A stretch of DNA of 64,000 nucleotides from the NCBI RefSeq assembly GCF_000404225.1, contig NC_021353.1, positions 682,001 to 746,000 of the forward strand. Direction: 5' to 3'. The translations under genes and the position numbers were made by a program. Every line of letters begins with the position of its first letter. The first letter of the stretch is position 1. Source of the DNA: Candidatus Methanomassiliicoccus intestinalis Issoire-Mx1 (GTDB lineage Archaea; Thermoplasmatota; Thermoplasmata; Methanomassiliicoccales; Methanomassiliicoccaceae). Shown here one piece after another: positions 35,187-43,134 of the stretch. The notes beneath the pieces were generated by a model that did not search any database, was not told the origin of the DNA, and worked only from the letters and a program-made list of their open reading frames with translations.

Positions 35187-35930
35187 CTAATTAAAGTAAC
35201 GTCTTTCATCAAGCAGTTTTTTTAAAAGCAGCCTTAGGTCGTCTATGTTTCTTAACATATACTTCGCGTTGGTTTTACCTTCGCCTATCTTCACAGTCAC
35301 AGATTTTTCCTTTAAGGCTCTGAATGCATCTTCATCCGTAATGTCATCACCAACATAGATGGAGGATCTGCATTTACAATGATCCAGAAGCATTTGGCAG
35401 GCGTCTCCCTTATTCCTGCCGTTTGCTTTCAGTTCTATGACCTTCTTGCCTTCTGTTATATTAAAGTCCCCAGAGTTGTCTTTGACAATCTTCTTGATTG
35501 TCTCTTCATCAATGGAGTCTGCATTTCTGTAATGAACGCTCACGGAGTATGCTTTCTGTTCAATGTGAACTCCGCGATAATTCATTAGCAAGCATTCCAT
35601 ATTGTTCTTTAATCGTATCAGATCATCACAGTCTATTTTCTCCTCATCAAAAAACGGACATTCTATGCCGTGGCTGCCTATCAAATTTTTGAAAGTAACT
35701 TTATTCTTCAAATCACTCAGGCTTCTTCCGCTGACTATCCATATATCCGTTGATGGAAGTTTTTCCAGTTCAGTCAGAATCTCTTCTATTTCTCTGTCTA
35801 TTTCTGCTTCTTCGGGTGTCGATACAATGGGGGAAATTGTACCATCAAAATCGAGCATAACCAAAAGCTGAGGTGACTTCGCTAATATGCTCAGCTCAGC
35901 AATCAGATTCCCATTGTCTGAAAAATTCAT
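35187..35930 (-). CDS. otsB: Trehalose-6-phosphate phosphatase
   Basis: 247 aa from the ATG at 35930 (GGTGG lies 4 nt upstream); it overlaps the end of otsA by 35 nt. It is a HAD phosphatase of the OtsB type: the nucleophile motif LDFDGTISP is near the N-terminus, SGR follows in motif II, and GDDITDEDAF carries the Mg-binding acids. It removes the phosphate from trehalose-6-phosphate to give trehalose, an osmolyte and stress protectant. The synthase gene lies immediately upstream. Confidence 0.93.
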   Translation of the reverse strand: MNFSDNGNLIAELSILAKSPQLLVMLDFDGTISPIVSTPEEAEIDREIEEILTELEKLPSTDIWIVSGRSLSDLKNKVTFKNLIGSHGIECPFFDEEKIDCDDLIRLKNNMECLLMNYRGVHIEQKAYSVSVHYRNADSIDEETIKKIVKDNSGDFNITEGKKVIELKANGRNKGDACQMLLDHCKCRSSIYVGDDITDEDAFRALKEKSVTVKIGEGKTNAKYMLRNIDDLRLLLKKLLDERRYFN

Positions 35931-37296
35931 CCAGCCACCAGAATATGTCATGATCTTTAACTTCCTTTCTAAGTTTGGTGCAGTGGTTGATTTTATCTTT
36001 CTGTTTCATTTTCAGAGCTTTTTGAATGGCTTTTGCCATTGATTCAATATCATACGGATTTACTACAATTGCATCCTTCATTCCTTCGCTGGCGCCTGCG
36101 AATTCACTGAGAATAAGAACGCCTTTATCATTCACTGCAACGTATTCTTTGGCTACTAAATTCATTCCATCGATTACAGGCGTAACCATAGCAACGTCAG
36201 CTATTCTGTAGAGCATCAGCAGTTTGTCTTCATCGACTTTCCTGTTTATGTAAATAATCGGAGTCCAAGATGGTGTCTGAAATCTGCCGTTTATCCTGCC
36301 TATATTTTCTTCTATTTTTCTTTTCATCTCTCTGTATTCGTTAATATTGACTCTGGTTGGAGAAGCGATTTGTATGAATGATACTTTTTCTCTTGCACGC
36401 GGGCTTGACTCTAGATACCTTTCAAATGCCAGGAATCTGTTTAAAATTCCTTTAGTGTAATCCAAGCGGTCTACTCCTAAAATTATGCGCTCAGCATTGA
36501 TGGACTTTCTTGTTGTTTCTGCACCTTTTATTATGCTGGGCATGCTGCCATTCTTAGCATATGATGTATAATCAATTCCAATGGGTATGGCTGCTATTTT
36601 TGTTCTTCTTCCATTGTAGCTGATTATGTTGTTGTTTACTTTGGCTTGGGGGAATTCTCTGCACACTGTTGCTATAAAATTATCTGCATGGGCCTTTGTG
36701 TGAAAACCTATCATGTCAGCACTTAGAAGCCCTTTCAAAATGTCACTTCTCCAGGGTATACAGGAAAAAGTCTCAGCTGCCGGGAATGGAATGTGCCAAA
36801 ATAGTGCTATTGCAGCTTCGGGTACTTTATTCCGAAGCATATCCGGAACTAATGAAAAATGCACATCTTGGATGAACACTTTCCCGCCTTTTTCCAGCTC
36901 TTCTGCTGCAGCCTCAGCAAATCTCATATTCACGCTTTTGTAAGTTTCCCAGTAATTTTTTCTAAACTGGGCATTCTCTTGAAATAAATGACAAACTGGC
37001 CAGATGACTCTATTGCTAAATCCTAGATAGTAATCATTAACCTCTTTCTGCGTAAGCCAGATCCTGCGAAGTGTGTATTTAGGATCCTCTGGTGGAACTT
37101 TAACGCATCCTTTAGTGTCACTGCAGTCTTTATCGGCATCTCCGCTTCCCCAGGCAATCCAGGTACCTTTTGCATTCTGCATCACTGGGTCTATAGCAGC
37201 GACAACTCCCCCGGTTGGGACTGAGCAGTCTATGCTCTCTCCATTGTACTCATGGACATAAGGTTCTCTGTTGGAGATTACGATTAATCTATCCAC
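35896..37296 (-). CDS. otsA: Trehalose-6-phosphate synthase (GT20)
   Basis: 466 aa, the usual OtsA length. Recognisable GT20 segments are ISNREP at the start, GGVVAAIDP, WHIPFPAAE, the GVDRLDYTKGI loop and DGMNLVAKEYVA near the sugar-nucleotide site. It joins glucose from a nucleotide sugar to glucose-6-phosphate. It is the first gene of an otsA-otsB-MFS operon on the minus strand. Confidence 0.95.
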   Translation of the reverse strand: MDRLIVISNREPYVHEYNGESIDCSVPTGGVVAAIDPVMQNAKGTWIAWGSGDADKDCSDTKGCVKVPPEDPKYTLRRIWLTQKEVNDYYLGFSNRVIWPVCHLFQENAQFRKNYWETYKSVNMRFAEAAAEELEKGGKVFIQDVHFSLVPDMLRNKVPEAAIALFWHIPFPAAETFSCIPWRSDILKGLLSADMIGFHTKAHADNFIATVCREFPQAKVNNNIISYNGRRTKIAAIPIGIDYTSYAKNGSMPSIIKGAETTRKSINAERIILGVDRLDYTKGILNRFLAFERYLESSPRAREKVSFIQIASPTRVNINEYREMKRKIEENIGRINGRFQTPSWTPIIYINRKVDEDKLLMLYRIADVAMVTPVIDGMNLVAKEYVAVNDKGVLILSEFAGASEGMKDAIVVNPYDIESMAKAIQKALKMKQKDKINHCTKLRKEVKDHDIFWWLDEFFRQWESDC

Positions 37297-37360
37297 TCTG
37301 TGAATTATGAGAGCACAGCCTATTTAAGAGAATTCTGTGAAAAGGTTTAGAAAGAAGGGA

Positions 37361-38302
37361 TTACTCAGAATCCATCCTTTCCAGAACAGCGGATACTATG
37401 ATTGGAAGAGTAATGGTAGCATCGCCCTCCACTGTCATGTAGTCTGCTGCGGCTTTGACTTTTCCCCATGAAACTGCTTCTCTTACCCTAGCTCCTGAAA
37501 GTGAACCATCATATTCCTCAGCTGTGGTAAGATACACGGCATGATCCAGTCCTCCTCTGAATTGATTCCACCAGATCGTATGATGCTTTGAAATTCCTCC
37601 ACCTATCATGATGGCTCCAGATTCTTTAGCATCAAATACCATGTCCATAAGATCCTGTTCATCCTGGAATAGATCCATGTGAAGATTGCGGTGTTCCTGC
37701 CAATACATCCAAACTTGGCTTCCGAATGATCCATCAGTAATTCCAGGTACGAATATCGGTACATTGTTTTTATGACACCAGTACAGAAGCGAACTTTCAT
37801 CGTTGACCATTGCACCTACTTGATCTATCAGTTCTCTTGTGGAGATAGAATCGCGGTCTTTGAGGATCTTCTTCAGCATAGGCTGCATTTTCTTTTCAAG
37901 GATGAGCCCGTAGCTTGAGTTAGGAACCAAGACATTTCCCAGTCTGTTGATTCCCTCATCATACAGTTTAGCATCATCCATGATAAATTCGCCGTGATAG
38001 TATTTTTTCCATGTTCTTGCTAAGTCGTGATCCAGTGTTCCACAGGTGGTAATGATTACATCAACAAGACCGCGCTTTACCAGCTCAATTATGACTCCTC
38101 TTGTTCCGGTGGCCATTATGCAGGCAGGGAATGAAAGGAAAACTGTGCAGTCTTTCTTTTTAAGCATTCTTTCAGTGATATCTACAGCATCAGACAGTTT
38201 CTTTGCTGTAAATCCTCCGCAATTGCTCATTTGGCTTATGAGGTCGTTAACAGTCATTGCCCCGCCGATTTTAATATCAACTACAGGCTTTTTTGTATTC
38301 AT
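37361..38302 (-). CDS. dys: Deoxyhypusine synthase
   Basis: 313 aa. The active-site lysine lies in GGGISKHHTIWW (K239), and NAD-binding segments such as ATGTRGVI and TTCGTLDHDLAR match the family. It transfers the aminobutyl group of spermidine to a lysine of aIF5A, the first step of hypusine modification. It starts 37 nt after the thymidylate-kinase-like gene and is probably co-transcribed with it. Confidence 0.94.
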   Translation of the reverse strand: MNTKKPVVDIKIGGAMTVNDLISQMSNCGGFTAKKLSDAVDITERMLKKKDCTVFLSFPACIMATGTRGVIIELVKRGLVDVIITTCGTLDHDLARTWKKYYHGEFIMDDAKLYDEGINRLGNVLVPNSSYGLILEKKMQPMLKKILKDRDSISTRELIDQVGAMVNDESSLLYWCHKNNVPIFVPGITDGSFGSQVWMYWQEHRNLHMDLFQDEQDLMDMVFDAKESGAIMIGGGISKHHTIWWNQFRGGLDHAVYLTTAEEYDGSLSGARVREAVSWGKVKAAADYMTVEGDATITLPIIVSAVLERMDSE

Positions 38303-38339
38303 CAGAAACCATCAAGCACTAGGGTTGCTAAAAAGTTAC

Positions 38340-38924
38340 CTATCGCTTCACTAGAATTCTTTGAAATTCCCACATGTCCATCAGCTTTTCCAGCTGTTTA
38401 TATGTGGTTTCCATGTCTAAACCGTTGTCAACAATGTCCCAGCCTTCTGAAATGGACATCATTTTTTTCCTTATATCCGAAATGCTTTCTTCTGTTTCAA
38501 ACATTTCCCACTCTTCATTCCTTTTATGGATCCTGTCCATTGCAGTTTTTGGGTCAACGTCTATAAACAGCAGCTTATCTGGTATTGGAAACAGCTTTGT
38601 TAAGAATCTATAGCAGGGTTTTACTAATTTTGGTGGCAGGTATGCCGCGCTCATGAAATATCTGATGAAAATAATGACATCTGCTTTGCATCTTTTCATT
38701 TTTGACAGAGATGTCAGGAGATCCAATATAAAGAAAAATACTGAGAGGTGATATTTTACCCCCTTTCCCTGCAGACAGGATTTCATACATTTTCCCATAA
38801 GTCTTTCTGAAGGGTGAATAAACATCGCTACGGTGCTACCTTTTGATGTATATTGATCTCTAATCCATTCGGCAATTGTATTCTTTCCGGAACCGTCTGT
38901 GCCTTCTATGACTATCCACTTCAT
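38340..38924 (-). CDS. Thymidylate-kinase-like P-loop kinase
   Basis: 194 aa. P-loop EGTDGSGKNT at the N-terminus, a long helical middle and a segment FIDVDPKTAMDRIHKR typical of dTMP kinases. The LID/DRY region is unusual: where dTMP kinases have DRY it reads FIRYFMSAAYL, so the catalytic Asp-Arg pair is altered. It is either a divergent thymidylate kinase or a nucleoside-phosphate kinase of other specificity. It precedes deoxyhypusine synthase. Confidence 0.75.
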   Translation of the reverse strand: MKWIVIEGTDGSGKNTIAEWIRDQYTSKGSTVAMFIHPSERLMGKCMKSCLQGKGVKYHLSVFFFILDLLTSLSKMKRCKADVIIFIRYFMSAAYLPPKLVKPCYRFLTKLFPIPDKLLFIDVDPKTAMDRIHKRNEEWEMFETEESISDIRKKMMSISEGWDIVDNGLDMETTYKQLEKLMDMWEFQRILVKR

Positions 38925-39663
38925 TCAAATCCTTAAACAAGAACGGTAATACGCTCTTGATAATTAACAGTTATATTCTGCAGTTGCCTCAACAACATAT
39001 TTTTTAAATTTCAGAGAACTATTTTTAGAATAGCACATCCGTTTTTTATCAGAACATAGAATGTATTGGTAATGTTCGAGGCATTTTTTGAAGCAGATTA
39101 TAGGGCAAAATACCTTTTAAAATTTAGAAAATTCCCATCAAAATTTTCGAAATTTTCGAAAAATCTCGAAGATCGAAAAGGGGGCAAACTTGACTTAAAA
39201 AGTCGGGCAGGGACTATGCGTACGCGCACGCGCGCGCACATTATAAGCAACCTTTAAGAAAGCAATTCTTGAAAAAACTCATATTTAATGATTTTCCAGT
39301 TTAGATATTTAAATGTATCTCAAATTTAACGTTAAACTATTGATTTTATTATATTTTATACATTGAATCAAAAATGCATCCGTAAATCTCCAAATTAGAC
39401 CGAATCAATCATGATGCATTGTGGGAATTAGTCGGAATTTATTTTGACAATTCTCTCTATAGATAATCTTACAATTGATTTTTAGAGTGTTTAATAACCC
39501 GTTGTTGCCTCAAGTAATGCATAATTCGTAATACTTTTGAATCACATCTCCTGCTATGGGGACCTTATTTCTAACATTGCGTGTCACGTGTCTGTTTACT
39601 AATTCTTGACAATATTCATTCTTCAGTCAAAGATATTAATGAAGAGTGCAATCATCATATACA
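38925..39663. other. Long AT-rich intergenic region with TTTTCGAAA repeats and a Z-DNA-like tract
   Basis: About 740 bp without a convincing gene; a 63-codon frame at 39066 has low-complexity content. Seen here: repeated TTTTCGAAA-type words (39141-39180), a 27-bp alternating purine-pyrimidine CG-rich tract (39215-39241), and a TATA-like GATATTAATG (about 39632-39641) before the polyphosphate kinase gene. Confidence 0.55.
39215..39241. repeat. 27-bp alternating purine-pyrimidine tract (Z-DNA-prone)
   Basis: From TATGCGTACG through CGCGCGCACAT every base alternates between purine and pyrimidine, with a core of CG and CA steps. It stands out sharply against the AT-rich surroundings. Confidence 0.7.
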
Positions 39664-41106
39664 ATGCTGCAGAACCTAGATTTAAATAAAAAGCTTAAAA
39701 AAGGAGAATTCACGAAACAGCTCCCAGATCTCAGAACACAGCTTGGTGAGCTGCAGCGCAAGCTTAGGCGGGCTCAGATTCCCGTGATCATCCTTTTTGA
39801 GGGTTGGGAACCAGCTCTGATGTCTAAAGTAATCAATCAGCTTCTTGTTCCTTTGGATCCGCGAGGATTTGACTATTATAATATTGGACCTTCAAGTCCA
39901 GAAGAGTCTAAGCATTCTTTTCTTTGGAGGTTTTGGGTAAAAACACCTGCAAAAGGCAGGATAACAATCTTTGACCGTTCTTGGTACTCTTCATCAGCGG
40001 CTAGGTCAATGGATGCAGGTATGGATACCGTCATTGTGAAAGATGTAAAAGAGATAAATACGTTTGAACGGCAGCTTGCTGACAGCGGAGTAATGATAAT
40101 CAAACTATTTCTGCATGTTCAGGATGAAGATAGAACTCCTACCGATGAGGAAGTCTGTGGCCTTGTAAAAGATGATCTGGAACTGATAAAGAGACAGAAG
40201 CAGTACATACCGATTATCGATAAAATGATCACTGCTACAGAGACCCCGCTGGCTCCGTGGACGATTGTTGAATCTGCAGATGAAGAGTTTGCAATCTTGA
40301 AGGTCCTCAAGACTGTAGCCAGCCGGATGGAGTCAGCATTGGAAACAAACGGTACGGCATCAGACGGCGGATACTGCAAGTTAGAATATCCTACAATTCA
40401 GAGCACGCCAGCATATCCGAAGTTAAACTCTGATACATACCACACGAAGTTGGAAAAGTATCAGCAAAAGCTGAAAAAAGTTCAGATGGAGCTGTATCGT
40501 CAGAGAAGACCATTGGTACTAGTGTTTGAAGGAAGAGATGCTGCTGGGAAAGGAGGAAACATCCTTAGGATAACTCAGTCTCTGAATCCCAGAACATACC
40601 AGGTTGTTCCCACAGGTGCCCCCAATGATGTGGAAATCTCTCACCACTATCTCTGGAGATTTTATCTTGGTCTGCCTGAAAAAGGACACATTTCTATTTT
40701 TGACCGTTCTTGGTATGGAAGAGTTCTCGTAGAGAGAGTGGATAACATTACTCCTGAACAGGATTGGCGTAGAGCTTACCGTGAGATAAATGAATTTGAA
40801 AAAGCAATGGTTGATGACAATGCCATCCTGATCAAGATGTGGCTGGAAATTACAAAAGAGGAGCAGCTGCAGAGATTTATTGAACGGGTGGACAACCCAT
40901 TAAAGAACTGGAAAATATCCAATGATGACTGGCGGGCAAGAGAAAAATGGGATGAATACACGGCGGCAATCGATGAAATGATTGCGAGAACCTCTCAGCC
41001 TTATGCTCCATGGTACATTGTGGATTCCAATGACAAACAGAGTGCAAGGCTGCAGTCTCAGAAGATCATCATTGATGTAACTGAAAAAGAGCTGGGTCTC
41101 AAATAA
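39664..41106 (+). CDS. ppk2: Polyphosphate kinase 2, two-domain type (polyphosphate:AMP phosphotransferase class)
   Basis: 480 aa from the ATG at 39664; a GTG at 39646 is possible but has no ribosome binding site. Two PPK2 domains are fused. The second (about 265-480) has an intact Walker A (FEGRDAAGKGG) and Walker B-like FDRSWYGRVLVER. The first (about 10-235) keeps FDRSWY but its Walker A is degenerate (FEGWEPALMSK), so only the C-terminal half should be catalytic. Two-domain PPK2 enzymes of this class phosphorylate AMP to ADP with polyphosphate. The nearby membrane pyrophosphatase fits a phosphate-energy theme. The stop abuts that of the convergent antiporter gene. Confidence 0.9.
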   Translation: MLQNLDLNKKLKKGEFTKQLPDLRTQLGELQRKLRRAQIPVIILFEGWEPALMSKVINQLLVPLDPRGFDYYNIGPSSPEESKHSFLWRFWVKTPAKGRITIFDRSWYSSSAARSMDAGMDTVIVKDVKEINTFERQLADSGVMIIKLFLHVQDEDRTPTDEEVCGLVKDDLELIKRQKQYIPIIDKMITATETPLAPWTIVESADEEFAILKVLKTVASRMESALETNGTASDGGYCKLEYPTIQSTPAYPKLNSDTYHTKLEKYQQKLKKVQMELYRQRRPLVLVFEGRDAAGKGGNILRITQSLNPRTYQVVPTGAPNDVEISHHYLWRFYLGLPEKGHISIFDRSWYGRVLVERVDNITPEQDWRRAYREINEFEKAMVDDNAILIKMWLEITKEEQLQRFIERVDNPLKNWKISNDDWRAREKWDEYTAAIDEMIARTSQPYAPWYIVDSNDKQSARLQSQKIIIDVTEKELGLK

Positions 41107-42864
41107 TCACTTCTTTTTCTTGAATTTATTTGAGATCCTTTCATTGGCTGCAGCATATTTTCCTCTTGGAATCCCTCTGAACAGCAGGGCTACGAAAACA
41201 GATAGGCATATCAGTATCACAGCAATCTGTTCCCAAAGTACCAGTGGATTTGGTACTATCAGCAGCACAAGGAAGTCTATTGTAAGTATTAGCAGAATGC
41301 TGCTCAGTTTCATAAATTTTTCATACATGTTGGAATCTTGATTCTCAGTCCGGTGACGCCGTTTGTTGCCGCCTTCAACCATGACTCCATCTATAAGTTT
41401 CAAGTTGTGAACTAGATTTATTATCGGTGGAAGAAGTACCAGGAAGTTAATCACCATTAGAATTGAATTTGCTATATGTATCGTTCCAGGAAGCATCGGA
41501 TCTAAATTTTCATAGATGTATGGTGAAACGAAGTAGAATGCAATTTCGATTACTGCAATCACAATGAGATCGATATATACCATTATCAGCTTGGATCGGA
41601 CAAGCATGGCAGACCGTTTAGACGACTTTGCTCGATCGTAAGCATCACTCCTGGCACTGGACATTTTCATTACTGCATTGTGCACGGATTCTGGTGTTTT
41701 TGCCGCTACTTTGTCATATATCTTGGATGAACTTTTAGAAAGCAGTGGCAGCACTACCATTGATACTAATGCAGCTCCTATGACTGCTGAATAGAAGTTT
41801 TGACCGACTACGCCTGCATCAAGTGCAGTCTTAGCGATGATAAATGAAAACTCACCCATTGCTGCAAGGCTCACAGCCGACATGAAGCTGATTCTCAGAG
41901 TCTTATTTCCTAAAAGATATCCCAGCAGGACGGTTAATATCTTCGCAATTACAAACACTCCGAAGATTATCAGTATCAGCGGAATATTATCCAAAAGCTC
42001 AGACGGAACTATTTCCAGTCCGATTGATATGAAGAATATTGCCATGAACAATTCTTTCATCGGCTCTGTTTTTGCCATAATGTCATGAGAGAATTTGCAC
42101 TGGGACACGATGACGCCCATGATGAATGCACCGATTGCCATGGACAGTCCTATTTTTGTAGACAGCAGAGCCATTGCAAAACACAGGCCTATGCTGACTA
42201 TAAGCAGGACCTCTGAAGAGATCTTTTTTCCTATCCAGTCTAATATCTTTGGTATGAATATTAGACCAATTCCTATGCTTGCGGCAATGAACACTACAAT
42301 GGCAACGACCATTCCGATGATGGACCCTACCGCAGGGGTGTCTCCCACCAGAAGCGGAGCAGCCATAGTCAATATCAAAACCTGGCCGATATCTTCCATG
42401 ACTGTAATCAAAATGATTGTCTCAGCCGCGTCTTTGTCCATATATTCCTGTTCTTTGAGTACGGCAGTTATCACTGCTGTACTGGATCCTGAGATCACAG
42501 CACCCAGAAATACAGATTGCACCATGTCCCAGCCCATTAGTATTCCGACAGTGTAACCTGCAATAAGCATCAGTGGAAGCTGAATTACAGCAACCATTAC
42601 GACAAACATTCCGCTTTTCTTAAGTTTTTGTAGATTCAATTCAAGCCCGATGAAAAACATCAGGAGAACGAGGCCCATATCGGAAAGTATTGAAACGAGG
42701 ATCTCAGTTGATTCTGAAGCTCCACCCCAGTAGTTCGCCAGGATTATACCTGCTGCTAAATACCCAATGATTGCAGGCATCTTCAGCTTAGAGAAGATTA
42801 TTGAGCAGACACCAGCTATCAAAAGTAAGTATGTTAGATTTACAAGCAGAACGGCCTCTTCCAT
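41107..42864 (-). CDS. Kef-type cation/proton antiporter (CPA2 family)
   Basis: 585 aa from the ATG at 42864, which has GGGTGA just upstream; an upstream start at 42912 lacks this. About 12-13 membrane helices form the Na+/H+ exchanger domain, with the family segment MFFIGLELNL and LGAVISGSSTAVITAVLKEQE (in parts). After it comes a charged linker and three or four further helices instead of the usual RCK nucleotide-binding domain. It should exchange K+ or Na+ for protons. A TATA-rich region separates it from the divergent pyrophosphatase gene. Confidence 0.87.
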   Translation of the reverse strand: MEEAVLLVNLTYLLLIAGVCSIIFSKLKMPAIIGYLAAGIILANYWGGASESTEILVSILSDMGLVLLMFFIGLELNLQKLKKSGMFVVMVAVIQLPLMLIAGYTVGILMGWDMVQSVFLGAVISGSSTAVITAVLKEQEYMDKDAAETIILITVMEDIGQVLILTMAAPLLVGDTPAVGSIIGMVVAIVVFIAASIGIGLIFIPKILDWIGKKISSEVLLIVSIGLCFAMALLSTKIGLSMAIGAFIMGVIVSQCKFSHDIMAKTEPMKELFMAIFFISIGLEIVPSELLDNIPLILIIFGVFVIAKILTVLLGYLLGNKTLRISFMSAVSLAAMGEFSFIIAKTALDAGVVGQNFYSAVIGAALVSMVVLPLLSKSSSKIYDKVAAKTPESVHNAVMKMSSARSDAYDRAKSSKRSAMLVRSKLIMVYIDLIVIAVIEIAFYFVSPYIYENLDPMLPGTIHIANSILMVINFLVLLPPIINLVHNLKLIDGVMVEGGNKRRHRTENQDSNMYEKFMKLSSILLILTIDFLVLLIVPNPLVLWEQIAVILICLSVFVALLFRGIPRGKYAAANERISNKFKKKK

Positions 42865-43082
42865 ATTCACCCTGGTCCTGATACCATCAGATCTCGCGAT
42901 CCAGACATTCACTACGCTTTTATAGTATATAAATATGTATATTAATTGGATTATTTATATATTAATTTAGTATTGATGTTAATGCCAAATCATTCTGGTT
43001 ACGATATTCGTTGTTTAATCATTGATTGTATCATTTTAGAGAAAATTGCTGCTGAATGTCCTAAAATTACTGTCAGCAACCA

Positions 43083-43094
43083 ATATATATAAAA
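43083..43094 (+). promoter_or_regulatory. TATA box of the membrane pyrophosphatase gene
   Basis: ATATATATAAAA lies about 50 nt before the ATG at 43135. AAGGT precedes the start codon, so a leader of about 25 nt is expected. Confidence 0.6.
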
Positions 43095-43134
43095 ACTATA
43101 ATACGACCTCAAACCCCTGAAGAAGGTTCTGATT

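Noticed and set aside
39066..39257. 63-codon open frame in the intergenic region before ppk2
   Set aside because: Lys/Phe/Ser-biased sequence produced by the TTTTCGAAA repeats and the CG tract; no ribosome binding site.
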